DNA from: Pseudomonadales bacterium | GTDB taxonomy: Bacteria > Pseudomonadota > Gammaproteobacteria > Pseudomonadales > Pseudohongiellaceae | Length of the DNA stretch: 10,254 nucleotides | Reading direction: 5' to 3' | Assembly: GCA_031277435.1 (NCBI GenBank) | Contig: JAITMI010000241.1 | Coordinates: forward strand, 1 to 10,254 | In this document: positions 1 through 6,879 of the stretch, in pieces | Layout: the number at the start of each line of letters is the position of its first letter | How positions within the stretch are numbered: position 1 is the first letter of the stretch | Program-made: the position numbers and the translations under genes | The notes under the pieces: generated by a model | What the model was told of the DNA's origin: nothing | The model's database searches: none | The model's input: the letters and a program-made list of their open reading frames with translations, nothing else

Positions 1-260
1 TAGTCCCAGGTGTAGATGCCGGTGCCGTGGCCGTCGTCGAAATGCAGTTTTACGCCGTAATGGCCCACCGGTTCAATTTCCGTCAGCTTTACCCAGCGCT
101 TGCCCACTTGCAGCACTTCTTGCCCCGGCCCGTGGCCGCGCACCTCGGCGGACGGGGAATACACGCGCAGCAATTCCGCCGGCAGGGTGAACGCCGTATC
201 GGAGTAATCGAGTTCGAGCACGTTGCTGCGTTTGCGCAGGCGCAGGGCGGAAGGTTGCAT
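1..260 (-). CDS. DUF971 domain protein, partial (3' end beyond the left edge)
   Basis: The reverse strand reads from ATG at 260 through 86 residues and leaves the window still open, so the C-terminus is missing. The visible part carries hallmarks of the DUF971 family, which is related to the N-terminal domain of gamma-butyrobetaine hydroxylases: LPAELLRVYSPSAEVRGHGP at about residues 26-45, then IEPVGHYGVKLHFDDGHGTG at about residues 62-81. Full family members are typically 110-130 residues. The biochemical role of stand-alone DUF971 proteins is not settled; some links to Fe-S or iron proteins have been proposed. The ATG begins 2 bp after the hslU stop with no strong ribosome binding site, which suggests translational coupling to hslU. 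A DUF971 gene just after hslVU is a recurring arrangement in pseudomonads and other gammaproteobacteria (from memory). Family assignment is confident; function is unknown. Confidence 0.85.
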   Translation of the reverse strand, partial: MQPSALRLRKRSNVLELDYSDTAFTLPAELLRVYSPSAEVRGHGPGQEVLQVGKRWVKLTEIEPVGHYGVKLHFDDGHGTGIYTWD

Positions 261-262
261 GG

Positions 263-1579
263 TCAGAGGATGAAGCGGCTGAGGTCTTCGTTGGTGGCGA
301 GTTCGCCGAGCCGCTCGTTCACGAAGGCGGCGTCGATCGAGACCTTGCCGCTGCCGGAGGCGGCCATCGCGTCGGCGGCGAAGGATACGTCCTCCAGCAA
401 TTTTTCCATCACCGTGTGCAGCCGCCGCGCGCCGATGTTTTCGGTACGTTCGTTCACTTGCCAGGCGATTTCGGAAATGCGGGCGATGCCTTCGGCGCAA
501 AATTCGATCTCTACGCCTTCGGTGGCGAGCAGCGCCTGATATTGCTTGCACAGCGAGGCGTCGGGCTCGGTGAGAATGCGGCGGAAATCCTCGCTGCCGA
601 GCGCGCTCAACTCCACCCGGATCGGCAAACGCCCCTGCAATTCTGGAATCAAATCGGAAGGCCGCGACAAATGAAACGCGCCGGAAGCGATGAATAAAAT
701 ATGATCGGTTTTCACCGAACCGTATTTGGTGCTCACGGTGGAACCTTCGATCAAGGGCAATAAATCGCGCTGCACGCCCTCGCGCGAAATGCCGGCGCCT
801 GATTGTTCATTGCGGGTGGTGACCTTGTCGATTTCGTCGATGAATACGATGCCGGTTTGTTCGGTGAGTTCAATAGCGCGGGTTTTGAGATCTTCTTCGT
901 TGATGAGCTTGGCGGCTTCTTCCTCTTGCAGCGCCTTGAGCGCGGCTTTTACCGTCATGCGGCGGCTTTGTTTTTGACTGCTTTGTAAACTGGAAAACAT
1001 GCTGCTGAGCTGGCTGCTCATTTCTTCCATGCCGGGCGGGGTGAGAATTTCCATGGCGCCCAGGCGCGAGCTGAGTTTGATTTCGACTTCCTTGTTGTTG
1101 AGCTGTCCTTCGCGCAATTTTTTGCGAAATACCTGCCGCGTGTCGCTGTCCTGGCGTTCGCCGATGCCGGGCAAGAGCGCGTCGAGCACTTGATCCTCGG
1201 CGGCGTTAGCGGCTTGCGCGCTGACTTTTTCGTATTCTTGTTCGCGCAATAATTTCATCGCCACGAATACCAGATCGCGGATGATGGAATCGACGTCGCG
1301 GCCCACGTAGCCCACTTCGGTGAACTTGGTGGCTTCCACCTTGATGAAGGGCGAGCCGGCCAGCTTGGCCAGACGGCGCGCGATTTCGGTTTTGCCGACG
1401 CCAGTTGGACCGATCATTAAAATATTCTTGGGCGTGACTTCGTTGCGCAGCGCTTCGGGCAATTGCATACGGCGCCAGCGGTTGCGTAGCGCGATGGCCA
1501 CGGCGCGCTTGGCGGCGCCTTGGCCAACGATGTGCTTGTCGAGTTCGGCGGCGATTTCGCGGGGGCTGAGTTGAGACAT
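263..1579 (-). CDS. hslU: HslU, ATPase/unfoldase subunit of the HslVU protease
   Basis: HslU is the AAA+ hexamer that unfolds cytoplasmic substrates and threads them into the HslV peptidase. The chosen product is 438 residues (E. coli HslU 443). Visible motifs: Walker A GPTGVGKT at 57-64, pore loop GYVG at 90-93, an inserted I-domain at roughly 110-235, Walker B VFIDEID at 245-251, a sensor-1 region around 297-303, sensor-2 GARR at 383-386, and a C-terminal EDLSRFIL at 431-438, the tail that docks into HslV. The open frame extends 33 codons further upstream, but that stretch overlaps hslV and has no family similarity. The start MSQLSPREI matches the known HslU N-terminus, so ATG at 1579 is preferred. 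It lies 4 bp after the hslV stop, consistent with coupled translation. All catalytic motifs are intact. Confidence 0.98.
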   Translation of the reverse strand: MSQLSPREIAAELDKHIVGQGAAKRAVAIALRNRWRRMQLPEALRNEVTPKNILMIGPTGVGKTEIARRLAKLAGSPFIKVEATKFTEVGYVGRDVDSIIRDLVFVAMKLLREQEYEKVSAQAANAAEDQVLDALLPGIGERQDSDTRQVFRKKLREGQLNNKEVEIKLSSRLGAMEILTPPGMEEMSSQLSSMFSSLQSSQKQSRRMTVKAALKALQEEEAAKLINEEDLKTRAIELTEQTGIVFIDEIDKVTTRNEQSGAGISREGVQRDLLPLIEGSTVSTKYGSVKTDHILFIASGAFHLSRPSDLIPELQGRLPIRVELSALGSEDFRRILTEPDASLCKQYQALLATEGVEIEFCAEGIARISEIAWQVNERTENIGARRLHTVMEKLLEDVSFAADAMAASGSGKVSIDAAFVNERLGELATNEDLSRFIL

Positions 1580-1583
1580 GGTA

Positions 1584-2123
1584 TTAGTAACTGAGTTCTT
1601 CGATGGTGAGACGATGGTTGGTGTAGATGCAAATATCGGCGGCGATATGCAGACTTTTTTCGACGATGCCGCGCGCATCGAGCGCGGTATTGTCGAGCAG
1701 CGCCCGCGCCGCGGCCTGCGCGTAGGCGCCGCCGGAGCCGATCGCCATCAGGCTATCCTCGGGTTCGATCACATCGCCGTTGCCGGTAATGATGAGCGAG
1801 CTTTCCTTGTCCGCTACCAAGAGCAAGGCTTCGAGCCGGCGCAGCGCGCGTTCGGTGCGCCAGAGCTTGGCCAATTCCACCGCGGCGCGCACCAGTTTGC
1901 CCTGGTGTTTTTCCAATTGTTCCTCGAAACGCTCGAACAGCGTGAAGGCGTCGGCGGTGCCGCCGGCGAAACCGGCCAATACTTGTTCGCGATACAGGCG
2001 GCGCACTTTGCGCGCATTGCCTTTCATCACGGTATGGCCTTGGGTGACCTGACCATCGCCGCCGATGACGACCTTGCCGTCACGGCGCAGCGAAACGATG
2101 GTGGTGCCGTGCAGTTGTTCCAT
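1584..2123 (-). CDS. hslV: HslV, threonine peptidase subunit of the HslVU protease
   Basis: HslV is the proteasome-like N-terminal-threonine peptidase forming a dodecamer capped by HslU. The product is 179 residues (E. coli 176). The N-terminus reads MEQLHG followed by TTIVSLRR, so the nucleophile is Thr7 and six residues must be removed to expose it; E. coli has only the Met before the Thr. Other landmarks are [12 protein letters not shown] at about 33-44, [17 protein letters not shown] at about 51-67, [10 protein letters not shown] at about 110-119, [15 protein letters not shown] at about 129-143, ICIYTN at about 163-168 and the final TIEELSY. A longer frame starts 15 codons upstream, but ATG at 2123 is preferred: it has a GGAG element at 2127-2130 and matches the family N-terminus. 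It is probably co-transcribed with the SPOR gene (49 bp upstream) and hslU (4 bp downstream). A weak sigma70-like match in that gap was not convincing. Confidence 0.98.
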   Translation of the reverse strand: MEQLHGTTIVSLRRDGKVVIGGDGQVTQGHTVMKGNARKVRRLYREQVLAGFAGGTADAFTLFERFEEQLEKHQGKLVRAAVELAKLWRTERALRRLEALLLVADKESSLIITGNGDVIEPEDSLMAIGSGGAYAQAAARALLDNTALDARGIVEKSLHIAADICIYTNHRLTIEELSY

Positions 2124-2172
2124 GGGGACTCCAGAAAAAGAATGGGCGATCCAGTATGCGTGAGCCAAGATG

Positions 2173-2886
2173 CTAGCGCACGATCAGCGGAATCGAATCG
2201 ATGTTGTTTTCGGCCAGCAGCGTCCGCGCCGCCTCGGCGCTTTGGCGGCCATTGAAAGGCCCCACCTGCACGCGCTGCCAGGTGCGCCCGGAAACCACGC
2301 CGGGCACTACGCTGGCGTTGAGATTGAGCAGCAGAATACGGGCGCGGCGGCTTTCGGCGTCCTGGCGGTTTTGGAACGAACCCGCTTGCAGCAGGTATTG
2401 GCGCGTGTCGGAAGCCGCGCTGGCGGCCGCTGGCGCTGTGCTTGACGCTGTGGAGCTTGACGTTGCCGCCGTCGCAACCGTGGCGGCTGGCGGCGTGGCG
2501 GCGTTTTGCGCATTGGCGTTAGTGGCCTGCGTAGTTGCCGGGTTATTTTGCGTGGATTGAGCCGGCGCGGTTGGCGTGGCGGCGGGCGTAGTGGTAACCG
2601 GGGCGCTTACGTCCACGCGGGCGTTGGCCAGATCCTGGTAGAAGCTGAACACCGGCAAGTCGTCTTGCGCCACCACCACTTGCGCCACTGGCGCTTCGCT
2701 GGGCGTCTCGGCGCCAAAATTGGCGATACCGATGTAACCGACGAACACCGCGAACAACCCCGACAACACCCCCGCCACGTACCAATTCCAGTGCGTGCTG
2801 GCCGGCGGTGACATGCGAGTAGCGGCGGCGCGGCGCGCGCCGTGTGCGGCGTTCTTGCCGCGATATTTGGCGTAGTCCTGGGCCAT
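2173..2886 (-). CDS. SPOR-domain inner-membrane protein (FtsN-like, peptidoglycan binding)
   Basis: This is a bitopic membrane protein of 237 residues. A basic cytoplasmic N-terminus (1-33, [12 protein letters not shown]...) is followed by one membrane span (about 34-56), a short conserved FSFYQDL stretch at 80-86, and a low-complexity Ala/Thr/Pro/Ser/Asn linker (about 94-160). The C-terminal SPOR domain (about 162-237) contains [15 protein letters not shown] and [18 protein letters not shown] domains bind glycan strands lacking stem peptides at the division septum. The layout matches FtsN and the FtsN-like proteins found next to argS and hslV in pseudomonads. Whether it is the true division activator FtsN or a paralogue cannot be decided here. 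ATG at 2886 is preferred over a TTG six codons upstream because the N-terminus then fits the family; neither has a good Shine-Dalgarno. A CATAAT box at 2917-2922 lacks a -35. The stop lies 49 bp before hslV. Confidence 0.88.
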   Translation of the reverse strand: MAQDYAKYRGKNAAHGARRAAATRMSPPASTHWNWYVAGVLSGLFAVFVGYIGIANFGAETPSEAPVAQVVVAQDDLPVFSFYQDLANARVDVSAPVTTTPAATPTAPAQSTQNNPATTQATNANAQNAATPPAATVATAATSSSTASSTAPAAASAASDTRQYLLQAGSFQNRQDAESRRARILLLNLNASVVPGVVSGRTWQRVQVGPFNGRQSAEAARTLLAENNIDSIPLIVR

Positions 2887-2963
2887 GAGTTGGGCTCGAA
2901 GCAAAAACTGGCGCTTATTATGAAGGATTGCGGCGAGTACGGACAGCGTGCGTGCGGATTGCC

Positions 2964-3350
2964 TCAGCGCTCCATCGCCGCACGCGCCGCCGCCGCCAGG
3001 AAACCGCTACGGGTCATGTGGTGTGCCTGAGCATAGCGGTCGATGTTTTGTACCAGGTTGGCCGGCAGAGACACGTTCAGCCGTAGCGGCTTGGCATTGA
3101 CTTTACTCAGGTCGATATCCACCAGCAGCCAAAACCCACCTTGGTAATCAGGGTGAGCTTGCCATTGGGCGATGTCGCTGGCCGCTGGAATGTCCATGTC
3201 TTCGCCTTCGAAATGAACTTCCACCGCTTCCTGCGCCATGCGCGGCAAATCGGCCAAGGCATCGGCGGCGGTGAAACAGCCCGGAATGTCCGGGAAGGTA
3301 CCGCCATAGCTGCTGCCTTCATCGTGATGGACATACAGGGGATAGAACAT
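2964..3350 (-). CDS. hicB: HicB antitoxin (degraded RNase H fold plus ribbon-helix-helix)
   Basis: HicB neutralises the HicA mRNA interferase and represses the operon. The 128-residue product has the typical HicB N-terminal domain, with YGGTFPDIPGCFTAADAL at about 15-32 followed by AQEAVEVHFEGE at about 39-50. Its C-terminal segment KPLRLNVSLPANLVQNIDRY (87-106) and the following TRSGFLAAAARAAM are characteristic of a ribbon-helix-helix DNA-binding domain, so this is the RHH rather than the helix-turn-helix class. The start at 3350 is supported by a strong AGGAGG at 3359-3364, which overlaps the hicA stop codon (TAG, 3363-3365); hicB translation is therefore probably coupled to hicA termination. 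No key element is missing. After its stop there are 77 bp before the SPOR gene, with no clear terminator. Confidence 0.93.
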   Translation of the reverse strand: MFYPLYVHHDEGSSYGGTFPDIPGCFTAADALADLPRMAQEAVEVHFEGEDMDIPAASDIAQWQAHPDYQGGFWLLVDIDLSKVNAKPLRLNVSLPANLVQNIDRYAQAHHMTRSGFLAAAARAAMER

Positions 3351-3362
3351 GGGGCTTTCCTC

Positions 3363-3551
3363 CTAAGGCCAGGACCAGCCGGCCTGCCGGTAGATGTTGC
3401 GCACAGTGCCGAGCGGCAAGTCTTTCTTCGGGTGCGGCACGCTTACGTGGCCGGGCCGCCGCAGGTGCTTGAACTTGTGGTGAGAGCCCTTCACATGGAC
3501 TTGCACCCACCCTTCGCGTTGCAAGCGGTTGATGACGTCGCTGCTGTTCAT
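3363..3551 (-). CDS. hicA: HicA toxin (mRNA interferase)
   Basis: HicA is a small double-stranded-RNA-binding-fold toxin that cleaves mRNA and arrests translation. The product from ATG at 3551 is 62 residues, normal for the family. It shows the pattern MNSSDVINRLQREGW, then KGSHHKFKH at 21-29 with the catalytic histidine in GSHH (His24), VSVPHPKKDLPLGT in the middle and IYRQAGW near the end. The frame stays open six codons further to a GTG at 3569, but that GTG lies upstream of the predicted -10 box, whereas ATG gives the usual MNSSD start. There is no Shine-Dalgarno before the ATG, and the promoter geometry suggests a leaderless transcript. hicB follows 12 bp after the stop, in the toxin-first order usual for HicAB. 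The toxin looks intact. Confidence 0.92.
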   Translation of the reverse strand: MNSSDVINRLQREGWVQVHVKGSHHKFKHLRRPGHVSVPHPKKDLPLGTVRNIYRQAGWSWP

Positions 3552-3552
3552 T

Positions 3553-3586
3553 TGTGTAATTCTACACACGCGATAATTGCCGGCAA
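3553..3586 (-). promoter_or_regulatory. hicAB promoter with palindromic operator over the -10 box
   Basis: On the minus strand a -35 TTGCCG (3581-3586) and a -10 TAGAAT (3559-3564) are separated by 16 bp. The hicA ATG begins only 7 nt after the -10, so transcription should start at or next to the initiation codon. A perfect 6-bp inverted repeat TGTGTA-N4-TACACA (3553-3568) is centred on the -10 box, a natural position for autorepression by the RHH domain of HicB. The boxes and palindrome are seen directly; the regulation is inferred. Confidence 0.65.
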
Positions 3587-3592
3587 GCGTAG

Positions 3593-3616
3593 CTTGAATT
3601 CGATAAGGGATTCAAG
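3593..3616 (-). terminator. Weak stem-loop between priA and hicA
   Basis: CTTGAAT at 3593-3599 pairs with ATTCAAG at 3610-3616 around a 10-nt loop, 10 bp after the priA stop. The stem is AT-rich and is not followed by a U-tract in the priA direction, so it would be a poor intrinsic terminator. It may only partly insulate priA transcription from hicAB, or it may be a chance repeat. Confidence 0.25.
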
Positions 3617-3625
3617 GTGTTTGCC

Positions 3626-5839
3626 TCAACTAAAATCCAAAGGATCCACATCCAGCGCCCAGCGCACCTTGCGCGCCTCGGGCTGGGCGTCGAGCCACTG
3701 TGCCAGCGCCTGGCCCGCTTGCTGCAACGGTTGCCGCGTGGCGGCTTGCAGAATCAATTGGGCGCGGAAACGCCCGGCTTTTTTGCCATAGGGGCTGGGC
3801 ATGGGGCCGAAGCATTCGAGCCCCGGCGCAGGGTGCTGCGCCAGCCAGTGGCGGGCGAGGCCGAGCACTCGCGGCGGCAGGTCGCGCTGCATGGCTTCGG
3901 CGCGCAGCAGGATGAAGTGCATGAACGGCGGCAGCGCGCCTTGGCGGCGTTCGTCGAGCAGATGCCGGGCGAAGCTGCCGTAGCCTTCATGCAGCAAACG
4001 CAGTAGCGCCGGGTGTTCGGGGTACCAGGTCTGAATCAGCACCGTGCCCGGCACGTCCCCGCGCCCGGCGCGCCCGGCGACCTGGGTCAAGAGTTGCCCC
4101 AAATTTTCCTGAGCGCGGAAATCGGCGCTGAACAGGCCGCTGTCGGCATCGAGCACGCCCACCAGGCTCACCTTGGGGAAATGATGGCCCTTGGCGATCA
4201 TCTGCGTGCCCACCAACACGCAGGGAATGCCGCTTTGCACCGTCTGCACCAGTTCGTGCAGGCGTCCGGCGGCGCGGGTGGTGTCGCTGTCGATGCGCAG
4301 GATGGGGAAGTCGGGAAATTCGAGTTGCAAGCGTTGCTCGCTGCGTTCGGTGCCGAGCCCTTCGCCGGAAAGCTCCGCCGCGCCGCACTGTTCGCAGCGC
4401 GGCGGCACTGGTTTGTGGGCGTCGCAGTGGTGGCAGCGCAAGGCGCCCGGCTGCTGGTGCAGGGTGTAGGCGCGTTCGCAGCGCGGGCATTCGGCGAACC
4501 AGCCGCAATGCTGGCAGCGCAGCATCGGCGCGAAACCGCGGCGGTTGAGAAAAATCAGCACCTGTTCACCCCGCTCTAGGCAGCGGCGCACCGCTTGCAG
4601 CAAGGTTTGTGAAAAGCCTTCATATAGCGTCTGCTGGCGCAAATCCACCGGGCGCAAGAGCGGCGTCTGCGCCACACCCGCGCGCTGGTGCAATTGATGC
4701 AGGCGATAGCGCCCGCGCAGGGCGTTGTTGAGGCTTTCCAGCGAGGGCGTGGCGGAGCCGAGTAGTACCGGCAAACCCAGTTGCCGCGCGCGCCAGATGG
4801 CAAGATCGCGCGCGCCATAGCGGAAGCCGTCCTGCTGCTTGTAGGAGTCGTCGTGCTCCTCATCAATGATGAATAAGCCCGGATTGCACAGCGGCGTGAA
4901 CACCGCCGAGCGGGTGCCGATGACGATTTGCGCCGCGCCGCTTTGCGCCTTGGCCCAGCCTTCGAGGCGTTCCTTGTCGGTCAGGCCGGAATGAAAGGCC
5001 ACAATCTCGCGCTGAAAACGCTCGCGGAAGCGCGTCAGGGTTTGCGGCGTCAGGCTGATTTCCGGCACCAATACCAGCGCCTGCTGGCCCTTGGCCAAGA
5101 CTTCCGCGATCAACTGCAAGTAAATTTCCGTTTTGCCGCTGCCGGTGATGCCTTCGAGCAGATGACAACTGAAAGCGCCCAGACTCTGGCGCAGCGCCGT
5201 GAATACCGCCTGCTGTTCGCTGTTGAACTTCAGCGCGGGGGTTTTCAAGAGCGGCGCGCCGGTGGCCTCTGGCTCGATGGGGACCAAGTGCACCAGATGC
5301 TTGTCTTGCAAGGCCTTGAGCAAGGGCGGCGCGGGGCGCTCCAGCAAAGCGGAGAGTTCGGCACCGCTGAGGCTGTGGTAACGCGCCAAAAGATCCAGCG
5401 CCTCCTGCTGCCGGGCGGAGCGCAGGCGCGGCAGCGCCTCTGGCGGCACGCGCAATTGCCAGTGCAGAGGCCGCAAATCGGGCAGGGGCTTGCCTTCGCG
5501 CAGCGCTGGCGGCAGCGAGGTTTGCAGCGCCAGGCCAATGGGGTAGAGGTAATACTGGCTGGCCCACAGATAACATTCGAGCAAGGCGGCATCGAGCAAG
5601 GGCGCTTGGTCGAGCACCGCGCTGAGCGGGCGCAGCTTGTGCGCGTCCTGATCGGTGCTCGCATCAATGCGCACCACGATGCCCACCACCTCGCGCCGCC
5701 CAAACGGCACGCTCACCCGCACCCCAGGCGGCGGCAAGGCTTGCTCCGGCACAGGCAGATAGTGGAGCAAGCGCCGCAGCGGGCAGGGCACGGCGACGGC
5801 GATATAAGCGGAATGGGGACCAGAAAGAGACACGCGCAA
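3626..5839 (-). CDS. priA: PriA, primosomal replication-restart helicase
   Basis: PriA recognises stalled forks and D-loops, unwinds the lagging arm 3' to 5' and starts reloading of the replicative helicase. The 737-residue product matches E. coli PriA (732) along its length. The N-terminal 3'-DNA-binding domain covers about 1-110 (RVSVPFGRREVVGIVV at 41-56) and a winged-helix region about 120-195. Helicase lobe 1 has Walker A GITGSGKTE at 230-238 and DEEH at 326-329. Two zinc sites use eight cysteines (442, 445, 451, 454, 469, 472, 482, 485). Helicase lobe 2 includes QVAGRAGR at 586-593. The C-terminal domain ends in KVRWALDVDPLDFS. The start is uncertain: the longest frame begins with TTG at 5839, with a GTG two codons later (5833), and neither has a convincing ribosome binding site. 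All catalytic and zinc residues are present. It lies between two toxin-antitoxin loci, and argS is not adjacent. Confidence 0.97.
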   Translation of the reverse strand: MRVSLSGPHSAYIAVAVPCPLRRLLHYLPVPEQALPPPGVRVSVPFGRREVVGIVVRIDASTDQDAHKLRPLSAVLDQAPLLDAALLECYLWASQYYLYPIGLALQTSLPPALREGKPLPDLRPLHWQLRVPPEALPRLRSARQQEALDLLARYHSLSGAELSALLERPAPPLLKALQDKHLVHLVPIEPEATGAPLLKTPALKFNSEQQAVFTALRQSLGAFSCHLLEGITGSGKTEIYLQLIAEVLAKGQQALVLVPEISLTPQTLTRFRERFQREIVAFHSGLTDKERLEGWAKAQSGAAQIVIGTRSAVFTPLCNPGLFIIDEEHDDSYKQQDGFRYGARDLAIWRARQLGLPVLLGSATPSLESLNNALRGRYRLHQLHQRAGVAQTPLLRPVDLRQQTLYEGFSQTLLQAVRRCLERGEQVLIFLNRRGFAPMLRCQHCGWFAECPRCERAYTLHQQPGALRCHHCDAHKPVPPRCEQCGAAELSGEGLGTERSEQRLQLEFPDFPILRIDSDTTRAAGRLHELVQTVQSGIPCVLVGTQMIAKGHHFPKVSLVGVLDADSGLFSADFRAQENLGQLLTQVAGRAGRGDVPGTVLIQTWYPEHPALLRLLHEGYGSFARHLLDERRQGALPPFMHFILLRAEAMQRDLPPRVLGLARHWLAQHPAPGLECFGPMPSPYGKKAGRFRAQLILQAATRQPLQQAGQALAQWLDAQPEARKVRWALDVDPLDFS

Positions 5840-5875
5840 ATCAATCGGCTGTTGAGTGTAAAAACCGGGGCGAAC

Positions 5876-5881
5876 AGTATA
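5876..5881 (-). promoter_or_regulatory. Possible -10 box for priA
   Basis: The minus strand carries TATACT (5876-5881) 37 nt upstream of the priA TTG, a five-of-six match to TATAAT. No acceptable -35 lies 16-18 bp further upstream. It is offered because the 70-bp gap between the broken toxin gene and priA must hold any priA-specific promoter. Confidence 0.3.
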
Positions 5882-5909
5882 GGCGCTCTTGCGCGGCGGC
5901 GGGCGGCAA

Positions 5910-6427
5910 CTATGTTCCAGCCAAGCGCGCGATCACCGCCATCGGCAAAACGAGCCGTAGCGACTCTGGCAGGCGGATGAAGCCGTGGCTTTCGTAGAAG
6001 CTGGCGGCACGCCCGCTGCTGGCGTCCACCACCATCATGGAGGCGCCAATCGTGGATGCGCTGGCGTAAACACGGCGCACCGCGTCGACAAGAAGCATGG
6101 CGCCAAGATGTTGGCCCTGTCTGGCCCCGGCAACCGCAAGCCGGCCAACCAGGATGGCGCTTACCAAGGGATAACGCGGAAGGTGTTTGCGCGCGGCGGC
6201 GGGCACTTCGCCGTGGGACAGACTGGTGGCGCAAAGTGTGTAATACCCCAGTACCGTATCAGGCTGGCCGGCTCAATCAGCACAAAGACGCCGTTGGCCT
6301 TGCGCCGAAGATCCTGGCCAGCCTGGTTTTTAAGGTAGCGGTCGAGCTCATCGACCCCGCACGAAAAATTGACGCGATCATGGTGGGCCGCCAATGCCTC
6401 AATACGCAAATCCGGAGACTGCCGCAT
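5910..6427 (-). pseudogene. GNAT-family toxin (TacT/AtaT-like), frameshifted
   Basis: Such toxins acetylate the amino group of charged tRNAs and block translation. From ATG at 6427 the frame encodes NFSCGVDELDRYLKNQAGQD, then FVLIEPASLI, and next reads off-family to a premature stop near 6161. The missing half continues in the -1 frame: TVLGYYTLCATSLSHGEV, RKHLPRYPLVSAILVGRLAV, QGQHLGAMLLVDA, and near the end SFYESHGFIRLPESLRLVLP, stopping at 5910. One extra C in the CC at 6262-6263 would join them as ...EPASPDTVLGYY..., giving about 172 residues, a normal length. So a single-base deletion is the simplest explanation; sequencing error or recoding is possible. The acetyl-CoA loop, normally QGQGLGA, reads QGQHLGA, hinting at decay. 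The C-terminal Tyr in SFYESHGF is kept. It starts 2 bp after the antitoxin stop. Confidence 0.88.
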
Positions 6428-6429
6428 GT

Positions 6430-6735
6430 TCAGGAAGCGACACGTCGCTGGTATTCCGCAAACGCGCGCTGCAGACGTTCGCTCGGTTCGGGCGGCTGCA
6501 TGAGCGTGTCGAAGAACGCCTTGCGATCCCGCTCTGACAAGCTGAGCGTTTCATGTTCAGCGATGGTGCGGCGCGCGGTATCGACCAGCGCGGTGACGCA
6601 AAAGTCACTCACCTTGCGCCGGGATAACTGGGCGGCACGTTCGATCAAGTCCTTGGTTTCTTCATCCAGCCGGAACCCGAGACGCTCGCCTCGCACGGGA
6701 GTATCCCCTGCGATTTTTGCTTGAGTGTGAGGCAT
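6430..6735 (-). CDS. DUF1778-family antitoxin (TacA/AtaR type, ribbon-helix-helix)
   Basis: This 101-residue protein has the DUF1778 antitoxin layout. The N-terminal ribbon-helix-helix covers about 17-60 (ERLGFRLDEETKDLIERAAQ, then SRRKVSDFCVTALVDTARRT). The C-terminal toxin-binding tail covers about 62-98 (SERDRKAFFDTLMQPPEPSE, RLQRAFAEYQRR). It would bind and inhibit the GNAT toxin and, with it, repress the shared promoter. ATG at 6735 has AGGAG at 6742-6746 in good position; the frame extends upstream without family similarity. The toxin gene starts 2 bp after this stop, the usual antitoxin-first order. The antitoxin shows no lesion although the toxin is frameshifted, so it may now be an orphan antitoxin able to protect against related GNAT toxins or simply be on its way out. 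Confidence 0.92.
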   Translation of the reverse strand: MPHTQAKIAGDTPVRGERLGFRLDEETKDLIERAAQLSRRKVSDFCVTALVDTARRTIAEHETLSLSERDRKAFFDTLMQPPEPSERLQRAFAEYQRRVAS

Positions 6736-6750
6736 GATCCGCTCCTAAAA

Positions 6751-6785
6751 AATATCTGACAGCGCACGTTGTACGTCAATTTGAC
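6751..6785 (-). promoter_or_regulatory. Promoter and likely operator of the DUF1778/GNAT pair
   Basis: The minus strand has TTGACG (6774-6779) and GATATT (6751-6756) with a 17-bp spacer, followed by the AGGAG of the antitoxin. A perfect inverted repeat GTCAA-T-TTGAC (6775-6785) covers the -35 box, and ACGT half-sites occur at 6766-6769 and 6773-6776 in the spacer. RHH antitoxins of this family repress by binding short palindromes overlapping their promoter; that these repeats are the operator is inference. Confidence 0.5.
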
Positions 6786-6879
6786 CAACTTTGGAAGCTT
6801 ATGTGCCAGCGGCTTTAGCGTCAACGCGGACAAGGCGGTGGGGGCTTGGTGGAAAACCGGGTACTATTGCACCCCACTT

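Noticed and set aside
1578..2255. A 225-codon plus-strand frame opposite hslV
   Set aside because: Mirror of the hslV coding frame with no ribosome site or recognisable domain.
2440..2580. The repetitive GC-rich stretch within the SPOR gene as a possible DNA repeat or CRISPR-like array
   Set aside because: It encodes a low-complexity Ala/Thr/Pro linker; there are no regularly spaced identical units.
3567..3569. GTG at 3569 as the hicA start
   Set aside because: It lies upstream of the predicted -10 box and adds residues absent from HicA proteins, while ATG at 3551 gives the usual MNSSD start.
4863..5576. A 237-codon minus-strand frame inside priA in another frame
   Set aside because: The priA frame is clearly the coding one, with its helicase motifs in order; this alternative frame has no domain.
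4928..5980. A 350-codon open frame on the plus strand opposite priA
   Set aside because: It lies wholly antisense to the well-conserved priA gene in GC-rich DNA, has Arg/Gln/Ala-rich composition and resembles no family; it is a shadow frame.
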